This document shows, in pieces, positions 38,012 to 50,100 of a stretch of 64,000 nt of DNA. Under the pieces are notes generated by a model that worked only from the letters and a program-made list of their open reading frames with translations, did no database searches and was not told the origin of the DNA. The stretch's first letter is position 1; every line of letters begins with the position of its first letter. Origin of the DNA: Ectocarpus siliculosus (taxonomy: Eukaryota > Sar > Phaeophyceae > Ectocarpales > Ectocarpaceae). The DNA lies in contig FN648480.1 in assembly GCA_000310025.1 (NCBI GenBank), positions 106,606 to 170,605 of the forward strand, written 5' to 3'. Both the position numbers and the translations under genes were made by a program.

Positions 38012-38258
38012 GCAACCATGTGACGTAAGGTACCACACCCCCTGGATCGAATGTCATAGCGCGATTCCGCAGCAGGGAGAGCGCCGGTGCCGAAAACGGC
38101 GTCATTGACCCCACCTCGTCGAGAGCTGTTCGTAAATGGGTCGTTTTGAATTTTGCATCCTCTACGTGTACGTGATTTACCTGACTACAGCAGTGCAGCA
38201 GTAGTCGAGCTTTGAAAATCGGTGCAGGGGGTGTGATATCTTGTGTCATGTTACCCAC
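38012..38258. mobile_element. Short inverted-repeat element
   Basis: The left end ATGTGACGTAAGGTACCACA runs on into CCCCCTG. It pairs with the reverse complement of the right end, ATGACACAAGATATCACACC followed by CCCTG. The element is about 245 bp, without coding sequence, and of the same end family as 4397, 12551 and 18649. Confidence 0.6.
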
Positions 38259-38772
38259 GGTACCCAATCTGGGCGAAACATTTGTATGGTGCTGGGAATT
38301 CAGGACCCAAAGAAAACTAGCTGCAGCCCTGACCTCAGCCCAATGATCACCAACACCTAAGCTACGCATTTACAGACGTTTACTACTGATGCTCTGGTGT
38401 TATGGGTCGCGCGCCATAAGCCGCACTCGGCGGGCGGTCCAACATCAACTCCGTGAGGGTCTACAGAAAGAGCGGCGCACCCAACACAAGTGCTGGACTG
38501 GACTCGGCGTCGGGTACCTCTTCCATGTGCCCGTACGCCCTCCGTACGGCGCACAACGAAGCATGCTTGTACCTACCAGCTAGGCAGCCCTACTTGCTGT
38601 TCTCCCAAGGCCGGAAGCATGGGGTAGGTGTAAAGGTCGTGTAACAGCAGCGGTAGCGGTGCGGACACAGGTGGATATGCAAACGGGCAGCACATTTTAA
38701 ACGCCACGTTCCTGTACACAGACACCCAGCGTATCTACTTCCCGCCTGCGCTTACTGTTTGAAGATTTGTCC

Positions 38773-38976
38773 CTAGGGGCACTCACAGTTGTAGTTGAGC
38801 AGCTTCTCGATGAGATCTACGTGAGTGAGCACCATTCGTCGGCAGCAGTATCTCTTGAGCCCGAGCTCGTCCAGCGCATCTCCCTCGTTGTAGTCCGCCT
38901 GCAGCAGGCTCAAGTACGTCTCCCACTTGTTTCCGATTACCTTACCGCATGTGAAGCATCGCACCGGGATGATCAT
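38773..38976 (-). CDS. RPB10: RNA polymerases I, II and III subunit RPABC5 (RPB10)
   Basis: This is a small zinc-binding subunit shared by the three nuclear RNA polymerases, needed for core assembly. The frame starts at an ATG with [18 protein letters not shown] and runs through [11 protein letters not shown] and [12 protein letters not shown]. This is nearly the human sequence, with zinc ligands C7, C10, C44 and C45. Read without splicing it is 67 residues, the human length, ending CECP and TAG. A GTGAGT donor-like sequence at 38786-38781 overlaps the last codons, so a spliced C-terminal tail is possible, but I found no convincing partner exon. No upstream in-frame start competes. Confidence 0.93.
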   Translation of the reverse strand: MIIPVRCFTCGKVIGNKWETYLSLLQADYNEGDALDELGLKRYCCRRMVLTHVDLIEKLLNYNCECP

Positions 38977-40663
38977 CGTGCTACTGGCGGTGCACGTGTG
39001 TGATGAGCCCGAGGCAACAGCAAAGCAGCAAGGTGTGTGTGTCACGCCGCCAGGGGCCGGAGATTCACGGGGGGGCCGCAGAAGATAAATAAAGAGGTGT
39101 ATGATTGTGTCATGTTGTGGGAATCTCTGCACTTGCGGAGCCCCAAGCATTGCACGAAATGTACTGTTTCTTCTTATGCATTTGAGGAGACGAGTACGAG
39201 ACGGAGCTTGCAGGAGACGAGTATGAGGCGGGAGGCCAACGCCGCGCTGACATTGTGCCATCCAAACGGGGAGCCGGAAAGAAAGTTTTAGGTAAGACAA
39301 AAGCCCGGGGGCGTCCAACCTCTACAACAACATCAAGGCCGCGCGCATGAAAACGCGGACAGAACCCGATCTTATTTATTGCTTGCGCTTATTTACGCAC
39401 GATGCAGATAATAGATGAGACAAAGCATGGGAGTTCCACAAGAAGCCATGGAGGCGAAATAGGGGTTGGCAGGAGACGAGCGGAGTATCGGTGAATGCTT
39501 GGGCGACGGACACCCCCTCTTGGACAATCCCGGTAGGACGAGAGATCTATCTGCAGTAGCATAATAATACAGCAAGCAGGTCGCCGCTCGCGGTGGCGGC
39601 AGTGAAACCCACAAGGGGTTTGAATGGCACATTTCTGTCAGGATGTAAAGCACGAACTCCAGCTCCAGCGTTGCGTATTCAACAGAGGGTGTGTGATCAA
39701 TATATTCAATTCCTCCATCCCCTCACGAATGAATGAAGTATCTTTACAACAACAGCAGTATTATTGAGGAGTAGTCAAAAATTGTTCAAGTAGATCGTAT
39801 ATATTTGTTTGTTCACTCAAGAGACATGTACAATCTGCTGCTAGTGCTGTAGTGGGTGTACGAATTGACGCTCTACTGATCACCGGGGCGACCAGCAGTC
39901 CGGTAGTACTTATATTAGTAAATATTCGGCAAGTTTTATATATAGCTATGCTATGGTGCACTGTGGGCTTGTTATTCGTTTGTGTTGGTGCTGCTGCTGT
40001 GCGCCATGCAGGCAGCATGCAAATGGGTAGGCAGCACACTGTTTGAATGAATAGTGAGTTAGTTTGGGTGCTTTGTGCAGTTAAAAGTTGAATGATGATG
40101 ATGCGGTTGCCCTCTCCATCGCTTTTGTATTCCCTTTCCGGCGACCGTGGATGGTTCGATTGGCGGCACTTGTCCCTTGCCTTTGTGTGCTCGGTTGAGA
40201 AGAACTCTCCGTTCGGCGACAAATTCATTGAAGTTCGGGTCTTTTCTACATTGTCCGTGCGCACCGACACACACACGGCAGCACCGGTGAATGAAGTCAT
40301 GGTGACTACCGCGAGACAAAACAAAAGCTCACCATTCCAGCTCAGGAAGTGCTGCGAGACCCAGTCGCGCGATGGCCACGCAGTCACGCCTGACAGCTGG
40401 GTTCCGTGGTTTTTGTCATTGCACCCCTGTGCCACAATTCGATATTCCCTCCTCCTGTGCAAAGACAATAATCAAGTAGATAGAATATTTTCTGTTGTGC
40501 GATCACTCCGACCTGTGCGCGCTCTCGCACGTTCACCGTAATGACGCAGGGATACACGTAATAAGTTCTACGAAATGAAATATATATGGGATGCAACCGT
40601 ACGCTGTCGACCAAACTGAGAAGGCACGAAACGTGTCCCCCACCAGCAGGATGCTTCCTAGCC
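38977..40663. other. Intergenic, nothing firm
   Basis: Open frames of 149 codons (40092, plus) and about 230 codons (39761-40468, minus) overlap on opposite strands without domain resemblance. The minus frame has no ATG start. A minus-strand fragment reading AWPSRDWVSQHFLSWN before a GTGAGC donor near 40337 could be an exon but stands alone. Confidence 0.4.
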
Positions 40664-40877
40664 TCAGATGATTGACGCGACGCTGGCCTGAGCCGCAGCA
40701 GCGGGGGTGGCCTTCTCGGCACACGCGACCTTGATCGCGCGTTTCTGCTCTCGTTTCTGCGTGAGCTGGAGGATTTGCTCCTCCAATTGAGTACTTGCCT
40801 CGTTCACAGCGTTGAGCTCCTCGTCCGCCGCGCGCTTCCTGTCCTCCGCCTCCTCCTCCGCAACGGAAAGCAACAAC
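40664..40877 (-). CDS. Candidate terminal exon with coiled-coil sequence
   Basis: A possible last exon opens after a TGCAG acceptor at 40878 and ends at TGA at 40664. It encodes about 70 residues with a heptad-like acidic/basic stretch (EEEAEDRKRAADEEL, then EASTQLEEQILQLTQKREQK) and an Ala-rich tail ending SVASII. The acceptor requires a preceding exon ending in phase 2. The nearest candidate (around 41341-41385, reading RETVER before GTGAGG) has the wrong phase. No family recognised. Confidence 0.35.
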
Positions 40878-41599
40878 CTGCACCTGTGGTCGGACAAGAG
40901 TTCCACACAGACAGCACAGAGGTGCTTGATTCTGAAGGAAGGGGTCAAATCCCACTACATGATGATGGTGCGCGAATCCCGACACACAGCAGCGTGAATC
41001 GTTTGTTTGTGATGCAGCTACGCGTATACCAGAGGGATAGGCGTGCGACGGGACGAGCGACGATGGATGCATGTGCGGCCCCAGCGTTCAATATCTTGCA
41101 CGTTACGTACATGCGGTTGTTTCTTTCCATTGATGCACAGGCACACACCCACGAAGAAACAAAATGTTAATTCTTCCCGCTGTGCGGGCGCAAACACGCA
41201 CATCCGGGCGTCTGGAACCGACCCAGCAGCAGCAACAGCAGGCAGGGCACGGGTTTTGCGAAGACAGTCAGTTGTAGCGCGGCGCAAGTATGCAACCTGA
41301 ACCACGGGGAACCCTTCGGATAACGCACAACAGCAGGAGGCCCTCACCCGCTCGACGGTTTCTCTCGATGGTAGGTGTGATCTGGACATGGGAAGGTGTG
41401 TTATGTTGTGTGTTCGTTTATTTGTGATCATCGGTCTGCCGTTGTGGAGCTGTGGGTTGGACCCACTCAACATCACAAAAACACCCGCCGCCAGGTTACA
41501 CATGGCGCATGACAATACCCACGGTGCACAGGTCGTATAGGCCCAGCCCCTCCTGGTTGTCATAGCTGGTCTCGGATCAGCGTCCCAGCGGTGATGTGA

Positions 41600-43690
41600 A
41601 TTGTGGTGGTGTTATTTCTCTGTCTGTCTCGGTGTCTTCTCCTGGTTTTTTGCTCGAGGCCACCAAAGCTTGCATCGCGATCAACTTGAGTATTGCGATC
41701 TTGCTGCTGATCGCCAACGTCGTTCTAACAATTTAGTTCGTGAACAGCACAACCTCTGTCCGTTTCGCGGATTGCGCGGCGTAACTCCGCTCTATCGGAT
41801 GCTTTGCGCAAGGTTCCCTCTTGCACCGTCGGTGGATGGGTTTGGGTGTACAACACCAAATCTACCATTCGCCAAGGTGTTCGTTCAGGCACAGATGGCA
41901 AGGTTCTCAAGGCTAAGTTGTCTTTCCTCTGGACTGGTCCGTTCAAGACTTTGGCCGTGGGTCCGTGTCCTGAAGCTACCGACGGTTGTCCTCTAGCTTC
42001 CAAGTTACTCTATTTGGATCTTCCATCGGATCTGCCGGGTCCAGACTCGGAAAATCGTTTATCGGTTGCTGCGCGTTGCAAGCCTTGCGCTAATCCACAT
42101 GACACTGAAGACTTGCCTCGGTTCCTGCCTGCCGGCCTTACACCGTATGTGCTAAACTCCTATGCGAATAAATCTCCTCCCTACCATGTTACGGAAGACG
42201 ACGTGTCGACTCCGGTCGAACGTCTCGAGGTTGACCGCATTAGTGGCCATCAGCCTGTTCGTGGTCGTGGTGGCACCATCGCTGTTTTATACCAAACTCA
42301 TTGGAACGGTCTTCTTCGTCCTTCTTGGGAACGTGGGATGGACCTCCAGCATTCCAAGACACATATTCTTCGGTACTGGACGGGTTCGCCTGACCAACAC
42401 CGCCAAACGAATCGCCGCTATCGGGCGATGCGTATTGGTGCGGCCAACCGCGAGATGGCGCGCGCTAAAGGTGAGCGAGCCTTGCCTTCGGGCTATTCGC
42501 TCGTCTCTCGTTCAATATGGGACCGTCGCTTTGCCAATACTCCGCTACCTGCAGGCGACTTCTTCTGGTACAAAGCGCGCGATGGATTCTGGTGGTTGGG
42601 CAAGATTACTGGACCGCCTCTACCCTCCGACTTCTACGTCGTCCGCTTCTTAGACGATCCTGGACCTGTCAAGCTCGCCCTTCCTGATGTTCGCTACTCC
42701 ACCGCCGAAACCGCCGTCTCCGGATCCTGGTGCCTCCAAGTTCACAGCGGCAGCGCCCTTTTTAAGGGAATCCTTCGCAACGTCGACATGTCGCGTGGTG
42801 ACGCTGGGACTGATCCGTTGCCTGATGACGTTGCGCACCCCCATTAAGACGACATGCTTGGTTGTTTGTGCCTTCTGTTGCTCTTCGCATTTTTGGGTCT
42901 GCTTTTAGCACTGTTTGGATTTTTTTCAGCGTTTTTTGGATTGTTTTTAGCCTTGGTTGGTTTTCGCTTTTTCCTCGCTATCTTTAGTGCCTTTAGCGTT
43001 TGGTCACGACCTGTAGGTGTTTCGCGCCCATTGTTGTCGCTTATTCGCTGCCGTGGCGACTGCGTGAGTGGCGTATCTTCTCGGGTTTTTTTTTCGATGC
43101 CGGTCTTTTTGTCGTTCCGGCGGTGATCCTTTGTTTTTGTCGTTTTGACGACCTTTGTTTTCTTCTGGTTTTCTTACTTTCTTCGTGTTTTCCTTTCTTC
43201 GGTTTCGACCTTGTTCCGGTCGTCATCGGCTTTTCTTAGCCTCGTCAGTTCCTTTCGGTGTCTTCTTGTTGTTTAGAAGTCAAACTATGGTCTTGCGACC
43301 CATCGAGTGAGAGGTGTGGGAGGGTGAATTGTGCTGTTTTGGAGCTCCACATCCTCGATACTTCCATTTAGAGACTCGACAATTGCTTGCCAAGACTCCG
43401 AGGTTTTATAGTATCTGCGTATGAGAACCTCCAGGGTGGGCTAGTGTTACAGGATTCAGATGTGTAGACGGAACATAGAAGAGAATGGTTCCTTCTAGAA
43501 GGCGCGGAGAGATGTAACTCCCCGCGGAAGGATAAAACAGGGGACAGGATCTAGTAGCCCCTGCTTGTACTGAGGATCCTGCGCCCCTTGGTGTCATTCC
43601 TACCGATACCCAAGGCAACAGCTACTGCAGCTGCTGTTCTGCAAGAGTAATAACAAGTGAGTTCTTCACGGGTCAACCAGACTTCACGCG
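41600..43690 (+). mobile_element. Ty3/gypsy-type LTR retrotransposon remnant (3' pol end and probable 3' LTR)
   Basis: An open stretch of about 1 kb (41804-42847) resembles the C-terminal part of an integrase: a VWVY-x-LSFLWTGPF segment like the usual GDLVWV..WxGPY region. It is followed by a chromodomain-like HWNGL..SWERGMDLQHSKTHILRYW region. A purine-rich tract (GTGAGAGGTGTGGGAGGG, about 43308-43325) is followed by a TG-starting block with a GATAAAAC box that could be the 3' LTR, to about 43690. No 5' LTR, gag, protease, reverse transcriptase or RNase H is seen, so the element is an incomplete, broken copy. The family is assigned from the integrase and chromodomain-like features; age cannot be judged without the second LTR. 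Confidence 0.7.
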
Positions 43691-44990
43691 TGCATACCAC
43701 CACAAAAGTGGGTTATATCGACTTCACGGAAACCAAGTTTTGGAGGCCCTGTATCGTGCGGCGCAACATTGGCCGATATATATAGAGCCTTTTTTTCCCT
43801 CTTGGGGACTTTGGGGACGAAGGGAAAAAACGTCGCGCTTCGCGCTCCGCGGCTCATTATTACTAATAGAAAGAATGTCTGTGCTATATTACCTTCCTGT
43901 GTGTCCCCGACTGCTCTACATGCGTCCAACAGACACACCGAAAGGTGCGCAAACTACAGTAGTGTCAGATGGGTCAAACGCGCACACAAAATCATGGAAT
44001 AATATTTGCTGCGACAGCAGCTACCCCACTAAAAAACCTTGTTGTCAATCAAACGCCGTCTGGTGCAGGTGCAGAGCAGTGGCTGCTGCCCAAGCGAAGC
44101 AACTCCCTTCTGGGCGCTAGGCTCTTCTTTCCCCCTCCAGACCTGGTCCAAAATGCACGCTCATTCACGCCTGATCGTATGCAAATCGCCCCGTAACAAG
44201 GTGCAAGCTATCCAGGACGCCTGTCGAGGACGATTCCCTGCTATAACAGGAACCCCTATACACATGAAGGGATTTTCGAATCGCTGGACCTCCATTCCAA
44301 TTCCTCCTCGTTACATGCACAACTTCTCAGACAAGTTTCGTCCGCATTGGTTCTGAAGCAAATCGGTTGAAGGCATCGACATTCTGTTTGCAAGCACGAG
44401 TGTAGACTTGCCCATCAACCACCCACACCAAAAACACCGAATGGTACGCCTTGGAGGAGATAATTACAGATGTCAGACTCCAACCACACAGGAAACATAT
44501 CTATACAACAGAAACTCGGCAAATTGAAAACAAATTACAACTCTAGAACGAACTCTTGGTCCGTGGAAGGCTGCCCTAATGCGCCCCCGGCCCTCGTTGA
44601 ACCTCCGAAGGACGAGAGGGAGGGCTCTCGATGAAGGCGCTTTTGAGAATCGGAAAGCCCGGGCAAAACAGGACCACACAATACGACAACACCCAACAAA
44701 CGGAGGGAGGGGAAAGAAGTATAATTCTTGAGTCACTTACAAAATGAACGCTGGATTGCAGGCGCAAGATGATGACCGGCCGGCTAAAACGCGGAGACTG
44801 GCGGTGGGTGGTCCTCACCAAAGCAGCCTCTGCGCACAGCCAGAAGGAACGAACGCTGCCAATCAATTAGCGAGGAGCAAGCTTTACGCGGGACCACCGC
44901 TATGCCTTCAAACCGGGCCGCCTTGCGGGGCAGCCACGTAGAGAAGCTCACCTCTCGTGCCCGAGGCGCCACGTACGTGTTGTTAAGCAA
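43691..44990. other. No gene recognised; may hold 3' exons of the minus-strand gene
   Basis: This stretch lies downstream of the last exon I could place for the minus-strand gene at 44997-46742. Short GT-AG bounded pieces exist (for example around 44709-44760), but nothing can be joined with confidence. Confidence 0.4.
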
Positions 44991-44996
44991 GCTCAC

Positions 44997-46742
44997 CGCT
45001 ATGGTCTTGATCGACCGCACTGCATGAAAGGCGCAAAGGCGAGCAACGGCAAGCACCAACGACGACGAACATGTGGCCACAAGAGAGACGCCGGCAACAA
45101 TCATGCATCAAATCCTTTTTTGACCCCTGGTCCAAATGTACTCACAGCTGTTCCGGAAACAAGCAACAATCTAGCAAGTGCGCGGGCAAGATTATTGAGA
45201 CAACGCGCTGAGGATCGCAATCCTGCATCAGTGCATCAGTCTTCCACGCGCGTGTTCGCAACATCAAAACGCAGGGCAACAAATGCACCCACGTGTTAGG
45301 CAGAGCAACAAAGGACGGCCTGGTATCCGGCATTGTGGGTCAGGATGTTAACGTTCGATAACTTTGTCGGGAGATGTCGGAACACATGTCATGGGGACTT
45401 GACACCCTCCTTGACGTGTTGTCCACCGAAAACGACACGTCGTAACTGAAGGTCACAGGTAAATGTGGGGTCAACACCGCTGCTTACTCGAGCTTTAATC
45501 ACTCAACGCCCAGCAGAATGGCGGGCCAAGCCCGAGCTTTGCTCGCCTTCCAGCGAACGCACCGGGTTTCCAACAACAGGGGACTGCAGTGGCACGCGTG
45601 GAGGGACTCTGTTGTGCCCATAATACGACGCTGCCTCTTCCTACCAAAGGATTTCACGAGAGAGCTGCCCCCACGTCTCCATCAGGGTACTCCTCGGAAC
45701 CCGATCATGCTGACATAGGGACTCAATCGCTTCGACTACATTGAGTATTCGATATTCAAACGGTATGCGAGAGCCAGGGCCGAGCCTGAGGTCAAAGACA
45801 ATCGCTACAACAGCGATACACGTCGTGCTTCTCTTACCGCCCGCTCTTAGGGTCTCGACGTCGTCTTGCCACTCCCCAGCAGACGGCTCGTTCCCGGAGT
45901 GGCACAGCTCCAAAGCGGCGTTGATATCGGTCTGTGAGAGCAATTTGTAGATAACGCGGGTTTGTAAAGGTAAAAGTCAGGGTTGTATCGGTAGCGGTAA
46001 ACCGAAAAAAGAGGAATCGACACATCCGTGGGTCACCAGCAACCCGAACCTGGGTTGGCAGTTGCCAGGTTTCCAACGCCACCAAATTGCGCCACTTGGT
46101 AATGTCATCTACACAGCAGTTTTCTGAAGTTGGAGAGGTTGGGGACTCGATCGCAGCAAAGTTGTGCATCACCAAGCTCCCCTCCTTGCTCTTCCCACGG
46201 GTCGGTGCATATTGACAAGCCGACCCAACACTGCTGTGACAACATGGACGCGTCTTTTGAAATGGGACAACCGCAGAACAGCAATATCGGTAGACCCTTC
46301 GAAACGGAGGTGACATGCGGAGAAATGAGTAACATGAGCGGGACCGGACAGCAGCTTACACATATCGTGTACAAGTGGTCTCCAGGTTGTGCGGTGACTG
46401 CTGTAGACTGCCATACTTGTACCAATTTCAACAATACAAACATGGTTGGTTTGGCGAGGGAGCGAGGAGACGGGGTGGGAGCGCGTGGGAAGGATCCGTG
46501 GGGTTTCGCTGGACGCTTACAAACCATCGCACCAGCACCAACAGACCGGGCTAATGATGATGTACAGAGTGTTGAATGTTCCGCACCTTGATCTCCTCCA
46601 GCTTGGGGTCTAGCTTGTCCACCAAGGCACTCGCTTCCGCGTCGAGAGCCCCGCTCACGCCCCCGACGAACACCGCTGAAGGGAGGCCGGTCACGGCGCG
46701 GGCTATTGCCTCCGCATTGAGAGGAGCCTCCGAGGGTGCCAT
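44997..46742 (-). CDS. Unrecognised protein, N-terminal and internal exons
   Basis: The first exon 46587-46742 starts at an ATG and encodes 52 residues, MAPSEAPLNAEAIARAV through SALVDKLDPKLEEIK, before a GTGCGG donor. Three later exons join in phase: 46050-46108 (DITKWRNLVALETWQLPTQ), 45838-45931 (TDINAALELCHSGNEPSAG through ETLRAG) and 44997-45019 (VRSIKTIA). Exon 1 ends in phase 0 but the 46108 exon needs phase 1, so at least one exon in 46109-46586 is missing from the model. The protein looks soluble and mostly helical. I do not recognise the family. Its start is 386 bp from the LarE-like start on the other strand, so the two may share a promoter. Confidence 0.45.
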
Positions 46743-47128
46743 TGATATCACGGGTTTGGTTGTTCCTGAAGAGACACTGCCTGGAAGGGAACCGTGTTTT
46801 CTTTCAGCGCAAAAAAGGGCAGCCCATCGATGTGTGGCAAGAGGCCGCACGGGTTACGGAGTACTCCACGGGTCTGGTTAGCATGAGCCTCTTGGAAACT
46901 GCCTGTGGACTGCCACTGCTGCGCTGGCAGGGCAAGATCAAAGATGCGGGAGGGGTCCCCACAGACAGGAATATAGACGCAAGGATATGTCCACCTCCCG
47001 GAATATGGGGGCAGTGACGATTCACACGTCACGCAACACCGCAAGCAGCACAGCAGCACACGCAGCACCAGTAGCGTGGCATCAGCAGTCCGTGCTGGGG
47101 GCAGACCAGAGTGCACGGCGAAGAGGCC
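46743..47128. promoter_or_regulatory. Possible bidirectional promoter between divergent genes
   Basis: A 386 bp spacer between the ATG of the minus-strand unknown gene and the ATG of the LarE-like gene. I see no clear TATA box, only CAGCAG-rich sequence near 47040-47075. Shared regulation is inferred from the head-to-head layout only. Confidence 0.35.
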
Positions 47129-50100
47129 ATGCAAAACACAATTCGCACGCTCAGAGCACGGGTGCTCTCGCTGGGTACATCGGCCGCTGATGGGAAGAAC
47201 ATCGTAGCCTTTTCCGGCGGCGTTGATTCGTCCTTGGTGGCCGCGTTGGTGCATCATGCCTTTCCGAGGAGCAGTCAGGCCTGCGTCGGCGTGTCATCGG
47301 CGCTGCCTGCGGCCCAGCTGGACCTGGCACGCAGCGTAGCGAACCGTATTGGTGAGCTCGTGGCGATGACAGCAGTGTATGGTTGAGGTTCTTCGATTCA
47401 ACAGCGGTTGTGCGTGTACCGTCAGGTCGAGGTTCTGGAAAGTTGAAGCATGTGTGTTTTTTGAGCGTGGCCGAGCACCGGTCTCTGATGTTCCTATAGT
47501 GTTGCAATAAGAAAGTGGCTTGTTTGCACGGACATATTGTAGCTGCGACACGGTTGGAATCGAGAAAGGACGCAAGAATCTCGTCATAGCTCCGCGGTCC
47601 TGGAACCTACAACAGTCATGCATAGATCGTGTAAACATGACGCCGCCGATGATTGCGCCGCATTTTTCACCCTGTTTTTTTTTTTTTTTCTTAGTATGAC
47701 ACAACAAATCCATCTCTATCGTAGAAAAGAGTCTGAGACAGATTAGCAATCAATTCATAGCGTCAGAAAGTACCTGTGTCTACGGTTTCCCAGACAGCAT
47801 ATAGGGTTTTAGACACGCTGACACGCTGCTGCTGTATTGGCCGCATCTTGCCAGAATTGCACACCGAGACTTCGCTCCCAGATCAACAGAAGTTAGTCCA
47901 GAAATTGTGTATGGCAACTCGACGAGTATCGTCGCGTTGCGTGTCTGAAGCTTTCGATTTTTTCAGCGGGTAACAATCAAGGTAGACACCAAGAAGACGC
48001 CCGGTGAGTACGCAGGGGAACCGGGTGACCCCAAAAACAAAGCATGAAAAACATAAGACAGAAAGAAGCGAGAACAAAAGAGCCAGGCGCGACAGGCTTC
48101 AGGGGGGGGGGTTGTACTCATAGTCGTGCATGCCGTAGTCGTTTGACCATTGACCTCGCATCCCTACAAAGCCGGGATGGAGCACGCCGGGTTCTCACCG
48201 GACCAGGCTCTCACATCACCAAGCGCGAAGCGCCGTGAGGTATTTGGCGAGTCGCATGAAGGGTGAGCTGCATCCTGCTAAGGGTGTTCGGCATCTTGTG
48301 CTTACTTCCTTGCGTACGGATGACAGCTACGTATGACTTAATTTATTTTCTGGTGCTTTCACTTCCAGAGACAGTTGTAAGCGCTGTGTAACTGCCTCGA
48401 GGAAGCTTGACCATTTTAACACAACGAGGTGCGATCATCCCCCGTTGCGCGGAGTGAGGTTTCTCGACCCCGCACAACATGATCTACTCGACCACCATTA
48501 TGGTTACCGCCAAAAAAAAAAACCGAGGTAAAAAAAAAAAATGGTAACCTGGTTGCCGAGTTCACGAAGTGAATTGGCTTGTTTTACAACGTCGTTGCCA
48601 AGCGACGAAAACCCAATCCCGATGGCAAACACCGAGTGGGGGGCTTGTTTTACAACGTCGTTGCCAAGCGACGAAAACCCAAACCCCGATGAAAAACCCC
48701 GGGGGGGGCGGGCTTCAGGGGGGGGGTTGTACTGACACTGGGAACCGGGGGACCCCAAAAAACAAAGCATGAAAAATATAAGAAAGAAAGAACCGAGAAC
48801 AAAAGAGCCAGGCGCGACAGGCTTCAGGGAGAAGGCAAAAGAGAGCATAGAAAAACCACGGTCGCCGCTCGCTCTGGACTGCTGGAAACTCTCACATAGC
48901 ACTGCATATGCGCAAACGTTAGGTAGGGCCCAAGTCCATTGCTTGGCATAACGCCCATCGCTTCTCATGCAGCAGCCGGATGCACGAGTAGCCTCTTACA
49001 CAGCAAGAAGCAAAACGACTGCGGTTGGTTGACGTTCGATGTTGTTGGGACCCCACCGGCAAAAGGCGAGAGAGAGAGAGTGGTGGAAGAAGAGGCGGAG
49101 AGAAGACAAGGCATTAACTCTCGAGAAGACACTCACTCTCGTCCCTGGCTCACCGCAGGCTGTCAGACATGATGTCACATTGTGTATCGAACGGTGATAT
49201 CCGATGTCGGCTCAGCAACAAATACCTTGTCGCTCAAATTAAGACTACGCAGCAGACTCAAGGTAAGGCAGCAACACGCTTATACCGATGCATACCACCC
49301 ATCCATGCATGCATCAAAACAATAAAAAACGAAGGCGGACCGTCTGTTGTTGTTTGTCTCTTCAACTGTGCTGCCGTTGCTCTTCATAGATAACGACACT
49401 GGAAAAAGGTAGGAGACGCGCATCGCCTACGCGAGTAACGCGTGCAGCCCAAAACAACAGAGACGATAACCTTACGACCTTCGCAGCACATTCCGAGTAT
49501 ATACTGCAGCAACCGCATGTACGTGTACAGCAGCAATGTATGTGTACAACGGTCACTCAGGAAGAAAATCACAAACAAACGCAAAAAAAAAACAGGTTGT
49601 GGCGCGCAGCAAATAGGACCCTCTTTCGCTGTTCAACCGGCCGTTCCCACGGCGAAACAGACAAGGTACAGTGAAGGCCGACTCTTGCCGGCCATAGGAG
49701 GCGGAAGCTGCTCAAACTCGGGGACGGGTCATGATTTGCGATTGATTCCCCACCTAACGGATATCGAACGACGAGACTGTTTCAATTAGCTTCAGAAAAG
49801 CTTCAAAATTTATTGCGAAACTTGCGGGGCCCAGTCACAGACATGGCAAGTAAAAAAACTAAAACTGAACTAATGGGTGGGTGGGTGACCGGCGGACCCC
49901 AAAAATCAAAGCATGAAAAATCAAAATAGACAGAAGGGAGAACAAAGACAAGTGAGCCAGACGCGACAGGCTTCAGGGAGGTGGCAAAAGAGAGCATAGA
50001 AAAGCCACCGTCGCCGCTCTGAACCGCTGGAAGCTGTCACATAGCACTGCATGCAGCAAACAGTAGGGGCCATGCCCATTGCTTCAAGTAAAGAGGCAGC

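Noticed and set aside
39761-40468. Minus-strand frame of about 235 codons
   Set aside because: No ATG start and low-complexity, unfamiliar sequence. At most a short internal piece near 40337-40400 could be an exon.
40092-40541. 149-codon ATG-started frame on the plus strand
   Set aside because: It overlaps an equally long minus-strand frame and has no domain, splice partner or family resemblance.
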